From Paenibacillus nasutitermitis (GTDB lineage: Bacteria; Bacillota; Bacilli; Paenibacillales; Paenibacillaceae): a stretch of 64,000 nt of DNA. The notes below the pieces were generated by a model, which saw nothing but the letters and a program-made list of their open reading frames with translations, searched no databases and had not been told where the DNA came from. Location of the stretch: NCBI RefSeq assembly GCF_014641075.1, contig NZ_BMHP01000004.1, positions 124,001 through 188,000 on the forward strand, written 5' to 3'. The position numbers and the translations under genes are program-made. Positions 28,301-36,572 of this stretch are shown in pieces. Each line of letters starts with the position of its first letter. Within the stretch, counting starts at the first letter, position 1.

Positions 28301-29229
28301 TTATTGTAAAGCCTGCCGACAGGATCAGTCTGTATCAGGCATTGCTTGCGGTATGCCAGCGCCCCTCCGATTCGGCCGCGGCGGACCAGACGGCTTCCGC
28401 CGTGGAAATGGCGAAACCGCCGGGGGGGTCCGTGCTGCTGGCCGAGGACAACAAGATCAACCAGTTGGTGGCGCTGGAGCAGCTGCGGGACTGGGGCTTT
28501 AAGGTGGAGGTTGCCGAGAGCGGACTGCAGGTACTCAATAAGCTGCAAGAGCAGCGTTGGGATCTCGTCCTGATGGATATCCATATGCCGGAGATGGACG
28601 GGGATGAGGCGGCCCGCATTATCCGCCAGGATTCCAAGTATGACCGGATGCCCATTATTGCACTTACTGCTAATATTATCCGGGAAGATCACGAGAGATA
28701 CATCCGTCTGGGCATCAATGATGTCCTGACCAAGCCGATCCAGCCGGAGCTCATGCTTCAAATGATTGAGAAGTGGGTGCTGGCCGGCAGAGAAAACCGG
28801 TTGGGCTGGTCTTCCTCCAGCATTGAACAGCAGCGGGAGGTTTATGAACCGATTCTGGCACAGGAAGAGGAGCTGCCTCCGGAGGTGCCAGGAATGGATA
28901 TAAGTGCGGCGCTTGCGCGTGTGAACGGAAAACGCGATATTCTCGTCCATATGCTTAAACTGTTCGCCCGCGATTATGCGGAATTTGAGGTGAGGCTGCG
29001 CGAAGCGCTGCAAAGCGGCGATTATACGCAGGCGAGACGGATGGCCCATACGCTGAAGGGGGTAGCAGGCAATTTATCCGCAGCGGAGCTTGCGGCTATG
29101 GCTGATCAGCTGGAAACACTGCTCAAATTGCCCGTGGAATCCCGCGATCCCATCGTTATCGCTTCGGCAGCCGCATGCGTACAGATTGTTCTCGGTCCGA
29201 TGGTAGCTTTTCTAAATCGGGAGAAATAA
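25384..29229 (+). CDS. Hybrid sensor histidine kinase (Cache-HAMP-PAS-PAS-HK-REC-REC-Hpt)
   Basis: 1281 residues from TTG 25384, which has AAAGGGGA 8 bases upstream. Order: membrane segment (~10-30), extracytoplasmic Cache-like domain (to ~280), membrane segment, HAMP, two PAS domains (FAFIVLDDQYRVTYFS; LIATFDELGGLLYM), HisKA (ARMSHEIRTPIAG), HATPase (NLCINAIKFTE, GGTGLGLVIV), receiver 1 (LLLDFEMPDM), receiver 2 (LMDIHMPEMDG) and a C-terminal Hpt (ARRMAHTLKGVAGN). It thus carries a full His-Asp-His relay, uncommon in Firmicutes. The OmpR-type regulator downstream is the natural final acceptor. Confidence 0.93.
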   Translation: MKTISLRTKILVLVVLITSIPLAIVGYNNYEMTRQTVISGVIDQASAKVQNNADSLGEWLKARSAEVELMSRTDIVRFGSDAGRLHYFREETVREAAAFVTIGFADAGGQLTLSNGKQVNIAEEPSFKRAMKGESVVTDPFFSEITDNGVVVFQSPVFDDANRVVGVTDASILTERMYREHLNFHISRTDAIFLYNDSGDILHAPDNVYPTASSIYAKNLPFGPAASRMLGSRDGYIRLDGPEKESFLFYAKVPGTTWRIALQVPLHEFEKPLSSMRWRTVLLIAAAEAVIILLLFIMMNRIVQRIKKVLKATEAAAGGDFDVQAFSEKGGDEIAQLSQSVNDMRIHLRDMFGRLEAIINQNQFAFIVLDDQYRVTYFSQTAEKMLGYTAEEVLHKATALTFIDPDDLEAEAKRLSKRLLRTVPADLSVFRELRREQFTYEREWNYVRKDGTRFPVAHSSNGIRGRDGRFIGVAGVARDISAQKQAEKARSQQLEVMGAAKDLIATFDELGGLLYMNNAGKMLLGIDFRYVTPPQELISQRTIKELLHGLAIAKELGFHESEALLTTMGGKRVPVSKIVVAHRDNQTGDTFYSCIARDISEQKKAQAELLQAKREAEEANTAKGNFLARMSHEIRTPIAGIIGLAGLLHKTELNGIQQDYLGKVRASSEVLLRIINDILDFAKVEAGKIQLTDMPFDPWEMIHRFSALLAVFVGGKEQFEFIIEIDPDMPTMLAGDSQRLEQILLNLCINAIKFTERGHVRLQLKVEDITDDGRARILFLVEDTGIGMSSEQLDMLFEPFMQVDGAASRKYGGTGLGLVIVQSLVGMMGGTVVVDSRESEGSRFSFSLELPVKNGAQPDRYRISQSGELMVWVIEDYAGMSGHLCAELEAMGFLTMEHRSWKSAYERLQRAGAGILPNALLLDFEMPDMFGEDTWRLLHDTAKHAQVPTIALTTAFGREELLKMPQADRPDAIIVKPADRISLYQALLAVCQRPSDSAAADQTASAVEMAKPPGGSVLLAEDNKINQLVALEQLRDWGFKVEVAESGLQVLNKLQEQRWDLVLMDIHMPEMDGDEAARIIRQDSKYDRMPIIALTANIIREDHERYIRLGINDVLTKPIQPELMLQMIEKWVLAGRENRLGWSSSSIEQQREVYEPILAQEEELPPEVPGMDISAALARVNGKRDILVHMLKLFARDYAEFEVRLREALQSGDYTQARRMAHTLKGVAGNLSAAELAAMADQLETLLKLPVESRDPIVIASAAACVQIVLGPMVAFLNREK

Positions 29230-29360
29230 CGTATTCGACAAAATCTCCTAACATTTTTCTAACATTCTATTGTTGACGGGTCGAACCTTATTGTATATTG
29301 AATATAACGTTGTCGGAGAAGCCATCATCAAAAATGCTTTTCCATTCCGAGGTGAATTCA

Positions 29361-30083
29361 TTGAATAAGGTACTCGTAATCGAAGATGACGTCATGATGA
29401 GCGACATGTTGGCGATGTATTTGTCGGAAGAAGGCTATGCGGTCAGGCAGTCGTCTACCGGCGACAGTGGATTGAAGCTGCTGGAGCTGTCTTCGCCCGA
29501 TGTGGTGCTGCTCGATCTGATGCTGCCCGACTGGGACGGGACGAAGCTGTGCTCCACGATCAGACAATTTTCGAGCGTCCCGATCATGATTGTATCGATG
29601 AAATCGGAGGTATCTGAACGGGTTCAGGCCCTGCGGGCCGGAGCTGACGATTATCTGTGCAAGCCGTTCAGCATGCATGAGCTGACTGCGCGCGTGGAAG
29701 CGCTGATCCGCCGCACACGAATGATGCAGACAGTTCCCGCCACCGCTTCTTCCGTGGAAGGGCCAAGCGCCGAAGCGCCGCCTTCCGAGGCGATCCAGCT
29801 TGATGCGGAGCGCCGGCTGCTGATTGTCCGCGGGACTGGCGTGGATACGACCTTCTCCGAATTTGAGCTCATGAAGCTGTTTCTTTCTCATCCCGGAAAA
29901 GTATTCAGCCGAGAAGATTTAATTAATGCTATTCGCGGATTTGATTCCTTTGTAACCGAACGGGCCATTGACGTACATATCGTCAATCTCCGCCGCAAGG
30001 TGGAGAGAAATGCCAAAGAGCCCAAATTTATTCGGACAGTATGGGGAGTCGGCTATAAATATATGACAGAATCCGATGGTTGA
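29361..30083 (+). CDS. OmpR-family response regulator paired with hybrid kinase
   Basis: 240 residues from TTG 29361, preceded by GAGGTGAATTCA; earlier starts lack a ribosome site. Receiver: IEDD, phospho-Asp in VVLLDLMLPD, Lys in LCKPFS. A ~25-residue Ala/Pro/Ser-rich linker separates it from the winged helix (FSEFELMKLFLSHPG, HIVNLRRKVE). It starts ~130 bases after the hybrid kinase gene, which ends in an Hpt domain, so it is probably the output of that relay. Confidence 0.9.
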   Translation: MNKVLVIEDDVMMSDMLAMYLSEEGYAVRQSSTGDSGLKLLELSSPDVVLLDLMLPDWDGTKLCSTIRQFSSVPIMIVSMKSEVSERVQALRAGADDYLCKPFSMHELTARVEALIRRTRMMQTVPATASSVEGPSAEAPPSEAIQLDAERRLLIVRGTGVDTTFSEFELMKLFLSHPGKVFSREDLINAIRGFDSFVTERAIDVHIVNLRRKVERNAKEPKFIRTVWGVGYKYMTESDG

Positions 30084-30104
30084 GAAGGACGGGAAGGACA
30101 TTGC

Positions 30105-30144
30105 GGCCTGTTTTCGCACATTTGCGAAGAAGGCCTTTTATTTT
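30105..30144 (+). terminator. Terminator after response regulator
   Basis: GGCCTGTTTTCGCA (30105-30118) pairs with TGCGAAGAAGGCC (30123-30135) with minor bulges, followed by TTTTATTTT. Confidence 0.8.
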
Positions 30145-30225
30145 AAAATAAAAGAATACGCTCTTACCTATACGAGGCTTATATTTCTGAGGGAAGAAAC
30201 TTACTGCGCCGCAAGGAGAGATGAA

Positions 30226-30651
30226 ATGGGTGATCGAAAATACAGCATCGAAGAGGTAACGCAGCGTTTGGGCGTCACCGCAAGAACCTTGCATTATTAT
30301 GAAGAAATCGGTCTGATCCGCGAAGTGGAGCGTACAGCGGGCGGTCACCGTCTTTATTCCGAGCAGGTGACGAAAGAGATGGAACATATTTTGCGGCTGA
30401 AAAATATTCTGGGCTGTTCGCTGCAGGAAATCAGGGCGATTCTGGATGCCGAGGAGCAGTTGACGGTCATTCGCGAATCCTACCATCAGGAAGATTCGGA
30501 TTCGAGCCGCCACAGTCTGCTGGATCAGGCCGCGATTCTTCTGGGCCGGCAGGTTTCGCTCATCGAAGAGAAGGTCGCCGGCATGCTGGAGATGAAAGAG
30601 CGGTTCCAGGAACGGCTTGACCGGGTGGAGTCCAAACGCGAAGGCAAATGA
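30226..30651 (+). CDS. MerR-family transcriptional regulator
   Basis: 141 residues from the ATG at 30226 (AAGGAGAGATGAA upstream). KYSIEEVTQRLGVTARTLHYYEEIGLI is a MerR helix-turn-helix, with HRLYSEQVTKEMEHILRLKNILGCSLQEI completing the DNA-binding unit. A C-terminal helical part (~75-141) has no cysteines, so it is not a metal sensor and has only a short effector or dimerisation region. It has no adjacent target gene on the same strand; a hypothetical gene is convergent. Confidence 0.9.
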   Translation: MGDRKYSIEEVTQRLGVTARTLHYYEEIGLIREVERTAGGHRLYSEQVTKEMEHILRLKNILGCSLQEIRAILDAEEQLTVIRESYHQEDSDSSRHSLLDQAAILLGRQVSLIEEKVAGMLEMKERFQERLDRVESKREGK

Positions 30652-30715
30652 CAATCAGGGGAAGAGAATAAAGTCGCCTGCGTATAAGCGAAGGCAAAAG
30701 CAAATCGGCGCAATA

Positions 30716-30782
30716 AAGGACAGACTGCAAGTTTTCCCAAGTTTTCTGTAGGAAGGGAACGTGCGGGCTGTCCTTTTTTTTC
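30716..30782. terminator. Terminator between convergent genes
   Basis: AAGGACAG (30716-30723) pairs with CTGTCCTT (30768-30775), with further internal pairing, followed by a long T run. Confidence 0.8.
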
Positions 30783-30795
30783 TGCCAATCGGGAT

Positions 30796-31014
30796 TCAGC
30801 AAACTTCCATATAAAGCTTCGTACCGTCATTATATTGTAAAATCGCCACATCGCGTATCATTTCCACGGACGATATACGTTTCCATTTTTTGCGGAAATC
30901 AAAGTTGTATTCCATCTCAAGCAGTTTTGTGTGAAGGAGGTCAATGTAGGTTACTTGCTCGGAAGGGTAGTGTACGGGAACGGAATGCTTCTTAAAGGTA
31001 ATGATTTTGGTCAT
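30796..31014 (-). CDS. Small hypothetical protein
   Basis: 72 residues with a strong GGAGGTG site 9 bases before the ATG and a TATACT -10-like box further up. The protein is mixed alpha/beta, has one Cys at the C-terminus and many aromatic residues (VTYIDLLHTKLLEMEYNFDF, ILQYNDGTKLYMEV). No family recognised. The ribosome site, isolated position and flanking terminator make it a credible gene. Confidence 0.7.
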   Translation of the reverse strand: MTKIITFKKHSVPVHYPSEQVTYIDLLHTKLLEMEYNFDFRKKWKRISSVEMIRDVAILQYNDGTKLYMEVC

Positions 31015-31548
31015 TGTGATACACCTCCGATCTTGAATTAAACTTAGTATACCCCAAATTATTTAATCTCTTGTAAAAGAGGCATGAGGTATATGTTTAT
31101 TTTGCTAATACGGGCCTAACATTTATTACTTACCCTTAATATGTCGGTTTGGCTCTGAATTTGCGATAATTTTTGGCGATTAATAGTTTTTGCAGAAATT
31201 AATTGGCGAATAAAACGAAGAAGGAATAATTCTTTGAACGGAAAGGTCAGCACAAAGAACGCCAGCTCATAACGTACGGCCGCCGCTTGCCTTTAGCGCC
31301 TGTTGTGTCACGGGATATGAAGAAGGGTAATGACCAGAAGTTCGTATCTTTTCATATCTGAACACAGGTTTGGATTTTAATAAAAGCGTCCATTCTGCAA
31401 AGGTAAGTGCTGTTGGCGGCGCAAGCGAACTCCTGTAAGGATATTCTATCCAAAATGTATGCGGGACGATTGTTCAAAAAGAACGCTTTGTGTGCGGGTT
31501 TGCGACGGAAGGAAGCGGTAGAGCTCACTAATGCAGGAGGAATGGCGC
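31015..31548. other. 534-base gene-free stretch upstream of LytS-type kinase
   Basis: No coding frame with a ribosome site. A/T-rich in its first 200 bases (promoter of the - strand gene), then more balanced. I looked for c-di-GMP and c-di-AMP riboswitch cores and found no convincing match. It could hold a leader RNA for the kinase, since the AGGAGGA site and start lie at its end. Confidence 0.4.
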
Positions 31549-33078
31549 ATGATGTTTGCCAAGGTTTTTTTTGCTAATTTCAGCCTTCTGATTGCGCTGG
31601 CTTACCTGTTCAATCTGGGCTATAAATATATATTTCAACATGCGTCGGTGAAAATTAAATATGTCCTGACCGTTTCCGTCTTTATTATAGCCGGCTGGCT
31701 GGTCATGGTATTCGGCAATAAAATGGCGGGGACCGCGCTGCTTGATTTGCGTTTCGTTCCTCTCATAATCGCCGTTCTGATGATGCCCAATCCCTATTGG
31801 ATTGCGGTTATTGGCGTAGGGATCGGAGCAGGGCGGCTGTTTATCGACTATGATGCCAACAGCTGGCTGGCCGCCTTGAATATGGGGGTGCTTGGGCTGT
31901 TAGGTACGGCCCTTAATATTTGGCTGAGACAGGTGCGCTGGCGTTTTATTTGGAAAAGCGCGCTGGCTGTAGGCAGTCTCAATGTCATCTACCCCATATT
32001 CTCAACGGTAGTCCTCTATGTTACCAACACGATGAGCCCTTATGATTATTGGATAGACATTGGTGTGTATGCGCTGCCGATCCGTATTGTTTTCAGCAGC
32101 CTGCTGGTGTTTATTATTCGTGATTTTCAGAAGGAACAGATTCGTGTGGACGAGCTGCGCACGATGAATATGCTCCTGAGGCGGCAAACGCGCGAGCTGC
32201 GCCAGGCCAAGCGGGAGGTCGAGGAGAAAGCGCGCGAGCTGCTGCTTGCTTCGAAATATAAATCGGAGTTTCTTGCCAACATGTCTCATGAATTGAAAAC
32301 GCCCCTGAACAGCATTATCCTGCTCTCACAACTTATCCGGGATAACGATGATGAACGCTACGAAGGAGAAGAGGTCCGCTACGCCGACTTGATCCATGGA
32401 GCCGGCAATGATCTGCTTCAGCTCATTAACGATATACTGGACCTATCCAAGGTAGAAGCCGGCAAAATGGATATCGTATTTGAGCCGGTATCCTCGCATG
32501 ATTTGGCGCAGATGCTGCAGCAGCAGTTTATGCCGGTTGCCGATCAGAAGAAAATCGCCTTCGAAACGGTCATCGCGCCTAATGTGCCGGCCAGCCTGCA
32601 TACCGATGCCCTGCGGGTTAACCAGATTCTTCGCAACCTGCTTGTCAATGCCTTTAAATTTACCGAAAAAGGTTCTGTCCGCCTGAGCGTCCGAATGGAG
32701 GGCGGCGCTCCTGCCATTGAGCCCGGCCCGCAGGGCAGGCGGCGTATCGTCAACTGGAATCCGGCTACCTGGATGCGGCCTCCGGCGCGGCATATAAGCC
32801 CGCAGCGGGTGGTCTTCACCGTCCATGACACAGGAATTGGCATCGACCCCGATAAGCAGCAGGTTATCTTCGAAGCGTTCCAGCAGGAGGACGGGGCCAT
32901 TAACCGCCAATTTGGCGGAACGGGGCTGGGGCTCTCCATCAGCCTGCAGCTGGCCCATCTGCTGGGCGGCACGCTTACGCTGAAAAGCGAGAAGGGCAAA
33001 GGCAGCTCTTTCATGCTGCATTTGCCCTTACGCCCGCCCAAACAGGGCGGACATTCCCCGCAAGAGCAGGGGACTTGA
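31549..33078 (+). CDS. Sensor histidine kinase with 5TM LytS-YhcK-type receptor
   Basis: 509 residues from the ATG at 31549, 7 bases after AGGAGGA. Five to six membrane segments (~5-200) with DLRFVPLIIAVLMMPNPYW and GVGIGAGRLFID match the 5TM receptor of LytS-YhcK type. A coiled coil leads to HisKA (ANMSHELKTPLNSI) and HATPase (NLLVNAFKFTE, DTGIGID, FGGTGLGLSI). An insertion of ~35 Arg/Pro-rich residues sits before the G1 box. It is an orphan; no response regulator lies beside it. Confidence 0.9.
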   Translation: MMFAKVFFANFSLLIALAYLFNLGYKYIFQHASVKIKYVLTVSVFIIAGWLVMVFGNKMAGTALLDLRFVPLIIAVLMMPNPYWIAVIGVGIGAGRLFIDYDANSWLAALNMGVLGLLGTALNIWLRQVRWRFIWKSALAVGSLNVIYPIFSTVVLYVTNTMSPYDYWIDIGVYALPIRIVFSSLLVFIIRDFQKEQIRVDELRTMNMLLRRQTRELRQAKREVEEKARELLLASKYKSEFLANMSHELKTPLNSIILLSQLIRDNDDERYEGEEVRYADLIHGAGNDLLQLINDILDLSKVEAGKMDIVFEPVSSHDLAQMLQQQFMPVADQKKIAFETVIAPNVPASLHTDALRVNQILRNLLVNAFKFTEKGSVRLSVRMEGGAPAIEPGPQGRRRIVNWNPATWMRPPARHISPQRVVFTVHDTGIGIDPDKQQVIFEAFQQEDGAINRQFGGTGLGLSISLQLAHLLGGTLTLKSEKGKGSSFMLHLPLRPPKQGGHSPQEQGT

Positions 33079-33136
33079 CGGTTTTTTTCATCCGTCAGTT
33101 GTTGGATTTGTTGTATTCTTTATTATTTAATGATCT

Positions 33137-33161
33137 AAGCCTTCTTCCAAAGGGAAGGCTT
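33137..33161 (+). terminator. Possible terminator hairpin
   Basis: AAGCCTTC (33137-33144) pairs with GAAGGCTT (33154-33161); no strong T run follows. A weaker TGACGG/CCGTCA hairpin lies at 33076-33098. Confidence 0.4.
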
Positions 33162-33290
33162 GGGGCGGGTTTGCGTTGATGCGCAGATGCCGCGCGGCAC
33201 GACGGATGCGCCTATTCAACGTTTAGTAAAAGAACGGAGCATTCCAACCGATAAGTAGACAGAAGAGGTTACGATTATCGGAGTGGAGTG

Positions 33291-34325
33291 ATGGGAATGA
33301 AAGGGTTGAAATTGGGTTTGGCGATGATCGTTGCCGCAGGCATAGCGGTGGGAGTGCCGCACCCGGGGCATGCTGCCGCTCAAAGCATTCGGTTGCAGGA
33401 GAAGCAGCAGGTGAGCCTGACCATTAACGGCGAGCCCGTTGAGATTTCGGGTATATCGGTTGTATGGGGTGCGGGGAATCGGCTTTATGCACCGCTCGAG
33501 CTGTTTAACCATCCGGACATTCAAGCGGAATTCTCGATTTGGGAGGACGATAAGGGGAATCGCGATCTGGCTATCTACAACTATCGGACATCCCTTTCGC
33601 TGCGTGTTGGTGAAAGCTTCTATAGCAGCACAGGCACGGATAGCGATACTCCAGAGTCGGGGGACTTAGGAGACACGGTCCCATTCGAGCAGAACCGTAA
33701 CGTGCTCGTGCCGCTGCGTTTCGTTGCGGAACGGCTCGGCTTGTCTGTAAACTGGAATGTGAGCACGAATGCCGTAAATCTGCGCACGAACGACGAATAC
33801 CGCAGCAATCTTGAATCGGCCGAAGAATGGGCGGCCTGGCTGAGCGAATACCCGCTTCCGGATGACGACCTTTCCGGGAATGCAATTACGGAAGAAGAGA
33901 TTGATACGTATATCGCGCAGCGCAATACGTCGATCGTCGACTATGCGGTCATTTCGAAATACTCGGCAGTGGTTCTGCAGATAACCGATTTGGACGTGTC
34001 GATGTTCTTGATTCAGCGGCTCAAGAACGGTGGGTTCGGCGAAGAGAGCGTTCGTTACGGGGTGGACATGCCCGAGGACGGCTTGACGGTCAGCTCGTAT
34101 GGCGATTATCTGGGCATCGGCATTCACGACAATGCGGCTAAAGCGAACATCGACTCAGTAGAAGTCATCTATCGCGGGGAACAAGGCAAGTTGAGTGATT
34201 CGACCTATCCGGTCGGAAATAAACCCGGATTCCTGATTCCGATGCCAAGCGAAGCGATTCTTGTGAGCGTGGTGTTCTATCATGAGGATGAACTCGTGAA
34301 TGAAATCAAGTTCAATGGGTATTGA
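33291..34325 (+). CDS. Secreted stalk-domain (copper amine oxidase N-terminal-like) protein
   Basis: 344 residues, GGAGTGGAG before the ATG. The signal peptide ends near AAA-QS at ~30. Residues ~35-165 resemble the copper amine oxidase N-terminal/stalk domain (NRNVLVPLRFVAERLGLSVNWN, then a short AVNLRT strand), a wall-associated module frequent in Paenibacillus. The C-terminal ~180 residues (DYAVISKYSAVVLQITDLDV, VSVVFYHEDELVNEI) are unassigned. No oxidase domain is present. Role unknown. Confidence 0.8.
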   Translation: MGMKGLKLGLAMIVAAGIAVGVPHPGHAAAQSIRLQEKQQVSLTINGEPVEISGISVVWGAGNRLYAPLELFNHPDIQAEFSIWEDDKGNRDLAIYNYRTSLSLRVGESFYSSTGTDSDTPESGDLGDTVPFEQNRNVLVPLRFVAERLGLSVNWNVSTNAVNLRTNDEYRSNLESAEEWAAWLSEYPLPDDDLSGNAITEEEIDTYIAQRNTSIVDYAVISKYSAVVLQITDLDVSMFLIQRLKNGGFGEESVRYGVDMPEDGLTVSSYGDYLGIGIHDNAAKANIDSVEVIYRGEQGKLSDSTYPVGNKPGFLIPMPSEAILVSVVFYHEDELVNEIKFNGY

Positions 34326-34552
34326 GTCACAAGCCAGTTATTCTAGCCGCAAAAGGGTATTGAACATATATGCTTTTAGCTGGTGCACTTAGCCTTGGCG
34401 CTAATCAAGAGGTTGCGGATGAAAGGCCGAAGAAGCCGCGACAACAGCGGCACAATCTGCGCTGTCCGGCATTTATTTTTTTGCTAAGATACGTTATTTT
34501 ATAGACAGCTTAGCGATAAGCAAGTTCCTGGCACGAAGGGAGATGTGTTTTA

Positions 34553-34644
34553 ATGGCAACTACTTATATGGTGGTTTGGTCTTAAAACTGAATAGCAGGC
34601 ATACGCAAAAAAGGCGTGAAAACGCCCTTATTATTTGCTATGCC
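34553..34644 (+). promoter_or_regulatory. Possible leader peptide plus hairpin (attenuator candidate)
   Basis: A ten-codon frame (MATTYMVVWS) starts at 34553, 8 bases after GAAGGGAG, and stops at 34585. A long hairpin follows directly: GGCATAcGCAAA (34598-34609) pairs with TTTGCTATGCC (34634-34644), enclosing GGCGT-gaaa-ACGCC. An APH-type kinase gene lies downstream at 34998. The layout recalls translation-attenuated resistance genes, but no T run follows the hairpin and ~350 bases intervene, so this is tentative. Confidence 0.3.
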
Positions 34645-34775
34645 ATCCAAAGTAACCTTTCGTGAATATTGCTGTTGCAGGATACGATGAAGATCTTATC
34701 TTTTTTGCGTTTTGATGCCGCGCGACTGCAGCTTCTTTTGAGGCTGCTTGTCCGTGGCATTTTTGCGTCCAAAAA

Positions 34776-34976
34776 ATGACTATGAAAACCTATGGCTACA
34801 TAGAAATAGAAGCAATTCCCGACGAATTATTGCTCGACAGCGTGACGGAGCTTCGGGGCTGTGCCGTTCTCGCCGCGCTTATCAACGGTTCGCTGCCGCG
34901 TGAACGATTGGAGCATTATGTTGCCCAGCAGCATGAGAACAAAGTATGTCCAGGATATAACGAGCTACCTAAATGA
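34776..34976 (+). CDS. Small ORF or gene remnant
   Basis: 66 codons (ATG at 34776 or 34782) ending 22 bases before the APH-type gene. There is no ribosome site. The product (YGYIEIEAIPDELLLDSVTE, LPRERLEHYVAQQHENKVCP) matches nothing I recognise. It may be the tail of a decayed gene or a real small protein translated weakly. Confidence 0.25.
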   Translation: MTMKTYGYIEIEAIPDELLLDSVTELRGCAVLAALINGSLPRERLEHYVAQQHENKVCPGYNELPK

Positions 34977-34997
34977 AAAAAATGGAGGATGGAAGAA

Positions 34998-36014
34998 ATG
35001 AAAATTAAACTCGAAATGTTGCTCTATGCTTTAAGACAACGGTTCAAGAAGGATATCATCTCCGCCGACTGCCAAACCTTGCCGTTACAGGGCGGAACTG
35101 TGGGAAAGGTGTACCTGGTAACGGGGATCGCCGAAACCGCGGATGGCGAAAAATTGCCGTACCGTATCGTGCTGAAAATCCAGAAGAAATGGGAGCGTTA
35201 CGGCGATCCTGGTTCATGGCGTCGGGAATATGATCTCTATGTATCTGACTTGGGAGCGACGTTTTCGGATGCCTTCCGCTGGCCGACATGTTATCACGCC
35301 GAGATCAATGCCGCAGAAAATGAATTCCAGCTGTGGCTGGAATATATCGATGGCGTAACCGGTTTAGACTTGACCGGTGATATGTATGAACAGGCCGCAC
35401 TGGAGTTAGGACGCTATCAAGGCAAGCTGTATGCGGAGCAGCCCGCTGTGCTGCAGAGCCTGACCAACCTGAGCCATGCGGATTTCATGAAGAATAGGTA
35501 TCTGCATTACCGGTCATGGCCGGTCGTCTACGATTATATACGCTCGGAGGACTGTGAATTCCCGCAGCACGTGCGGCAAATGCTCATCGACATCGATGAG
35601 CACGCAGACGAGATACTCGCCCGCATCGAGAAATTGCCCCTCGTGCTATGCCACAGGGACTTCTGGGTGACCAACCTGATCTATGTAGACGGGAAAATCA
35701 CGCTTATCGACTGGGATACCAGCGGATGGGGCTACCTTGGCGAGGATCTCGCAAGCCTGATAGCGGATGAAGCGGATATCGATCACATGGTCGAATACTA
35801 CCAGGGATGCGTCCCCGCGTATTACAAAGGCTTTTCGGAGTATGCGGATGTATCCCCTATCGCCGATCATTGCATCTACGAACTGATCCTTCTCGTATTC
35901 GGCTACAGGCTTGTGGAGTGGTATCTCCACACAGAGGACGATGACGAGAAGACGAAGCCTCTCCAAACGCTCCTAAAAATCTATGAAATAAAGACCAGCC
36001 CTGCATTGGGTTGA
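34998..36014 (+). CDS. APH/choline kinase-family phosphotransferase
   Basis: 338 residues from the ATG at 34998, 9 bases after GGAGG. The protein-kinase-like small-molecule kinase fold is shown by the Lys in RIVLKIQKKWE, the catalytic loop LCHRDFWVTNLIY (HxDxxxxN) and the Mg-binding LIDWDTSGWG. Family members phosphorylate aminoglycosides, macrolides, choline, homoserine or thioribose. Nothing in the neighbourhood fixes the substrate; resistance is possible but unproven. Confidence 0.88.
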   Translation: MKIKLEMLLYALRQRFKKDIISADCQTLPLQGGTVGKVYLVTGIAETADGEKLPYRIVLKIQKKWERYGDPGSWRREYDLYVSDLGATFSDAFRWPTCYHAEINAAENEFQLWLEYIDGVTGLDLTGDMYEQAALELGRYQGKLYAEQPAVLQSLTNLSHADFMKNRYLHYRSWPVVYDYIRSEDCEFPQHVRQMLIDIDEHADEILARIEKLPLVLCHRDFWVTNLIYVDGKITLIDWDTSGWGYLGEDLASLIADEADIDHMVEYYQGCVPAYYKGFSEYADVSPIADHCIYELILLVFGYRLVEWYLHTEDDDEKTKPLQTLLKIYEIKTSPALG

Positions 36015-36025
36015 CTCTAAAAAGA

Positions 36026-36064
36026 ACTCCGAAAACCCTTGAATGTAACCGGTTTTCGGAGTTA
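36026..36064. terminator. Bidirectional terminator
   Basis: AACTCCGAAAACC (36026-36038) pairs perfectly with GGTTTTCGGAGTT (36052-36064). It lies between the APH-type gene and the convergent HxlR gene. Confidence 0.85.
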
Positions 36065-36108
36065 TATTGCTGGAGTTTGTCCTTGCTGCCGCAATCTTGT
36101 CAAACTCT

Positions 36109-36450
36109 TCATCCCTGTTGATATTTATTCCCCATATGATCCAGGTGAGTGGCCCCCCATTGATGGAGCATTAATAAAACTTGCTTTAAGGAATGGCCAT
36201 ACTCGGTAATGGAGTATTCGACCCGGGGCGGGATTTCTGGATAGACCACTCGCTGAATAATCTGTTGTTCCTCCAATTCACGTAACTGACTGGTTAACAT
36301 CTTTGGAGTAATGGAAGGGACAAGCCTTTTCAACTCACTGAATCGTTTGGTCCCTCCGTAGAGTAAATGCAGAACAATGATGGCTTTCCACTTGCCATTT
36401 ATTATAGAAAGGGTATCCTCGACATTGCAAAGGGACGGCTGAATTTCCAC
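36109..36450 (-). CDS. HxlR-family transcriptional regulator
   Basis: About 113 residues. GTG 36450 lies 10 bases after AAGGAG; GTG 36459 is too close to that site. The winged helix contains CNVEDTLSIINGKWKAIIVLHL, RFSELKRLVPSITPKMLTSQLRELEE and PRVEYSITEYG, diagnostic of HxlR. It is divergent from an MFS exporter gene with an inverted repeat between, so local control of the exporter is likely. A single early Cys precedes the HTH, as in redox- or aldehyde-sensing relatives. Confidence 0.9.
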   Translation of the reverse strand: MEIQPSLCNVEDTLSIINGKWKAIIVLHLLYGGTKRFSELKRLVPSITPKMLTSQLRELEEQQIIQRVVYPEIPPRVEYSITEYGHSLKQVLLMLHQWGATHLDHMGNKYQQG

Positions 36451-36475
36451 TAAACCCACACTCCTTGGTATCTTT

Positions 36476-36532
36476 TATGATACTGAATATCCTAAAAGTG
36501 CATTCTTCCATCAATTTCTATTCTGTATCATA
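36476..36532. promoter_or_regulatory. Candidate HxlR operator: TATGATAC inverted repeat
   Basis: TATGATAC (36476-36483) and GTATCATA (36525-36532) are perfect inverted arms 41 bases apart in the hxlR/MFS intergenic region; another GGTATC lies at 36467-36472. Confidence 0.45.
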
Positions 36533-36572
36533 ATAGCACATGTAACAGAACAACAGAAACGGAGGAATGATC

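Noticed and set aside
26911..29049. 712-codon open frame on the - strand inside the hybrid kinase gene
   Set aside because: It is antisense to well-conserved HisKA, HATPase and receiver coding sequence, lacks a ribosome site and its product is Arg/His/Leu-rich without motifs. It is a by-product of G+C-rich codon bias.
31015..31548. Possible c-di-GMP or c-di-AMP riboswitch before the LytS-type kinase
   Set aside because: No conserved core of either class could be found by eye; a covariance-model scan would settle it.
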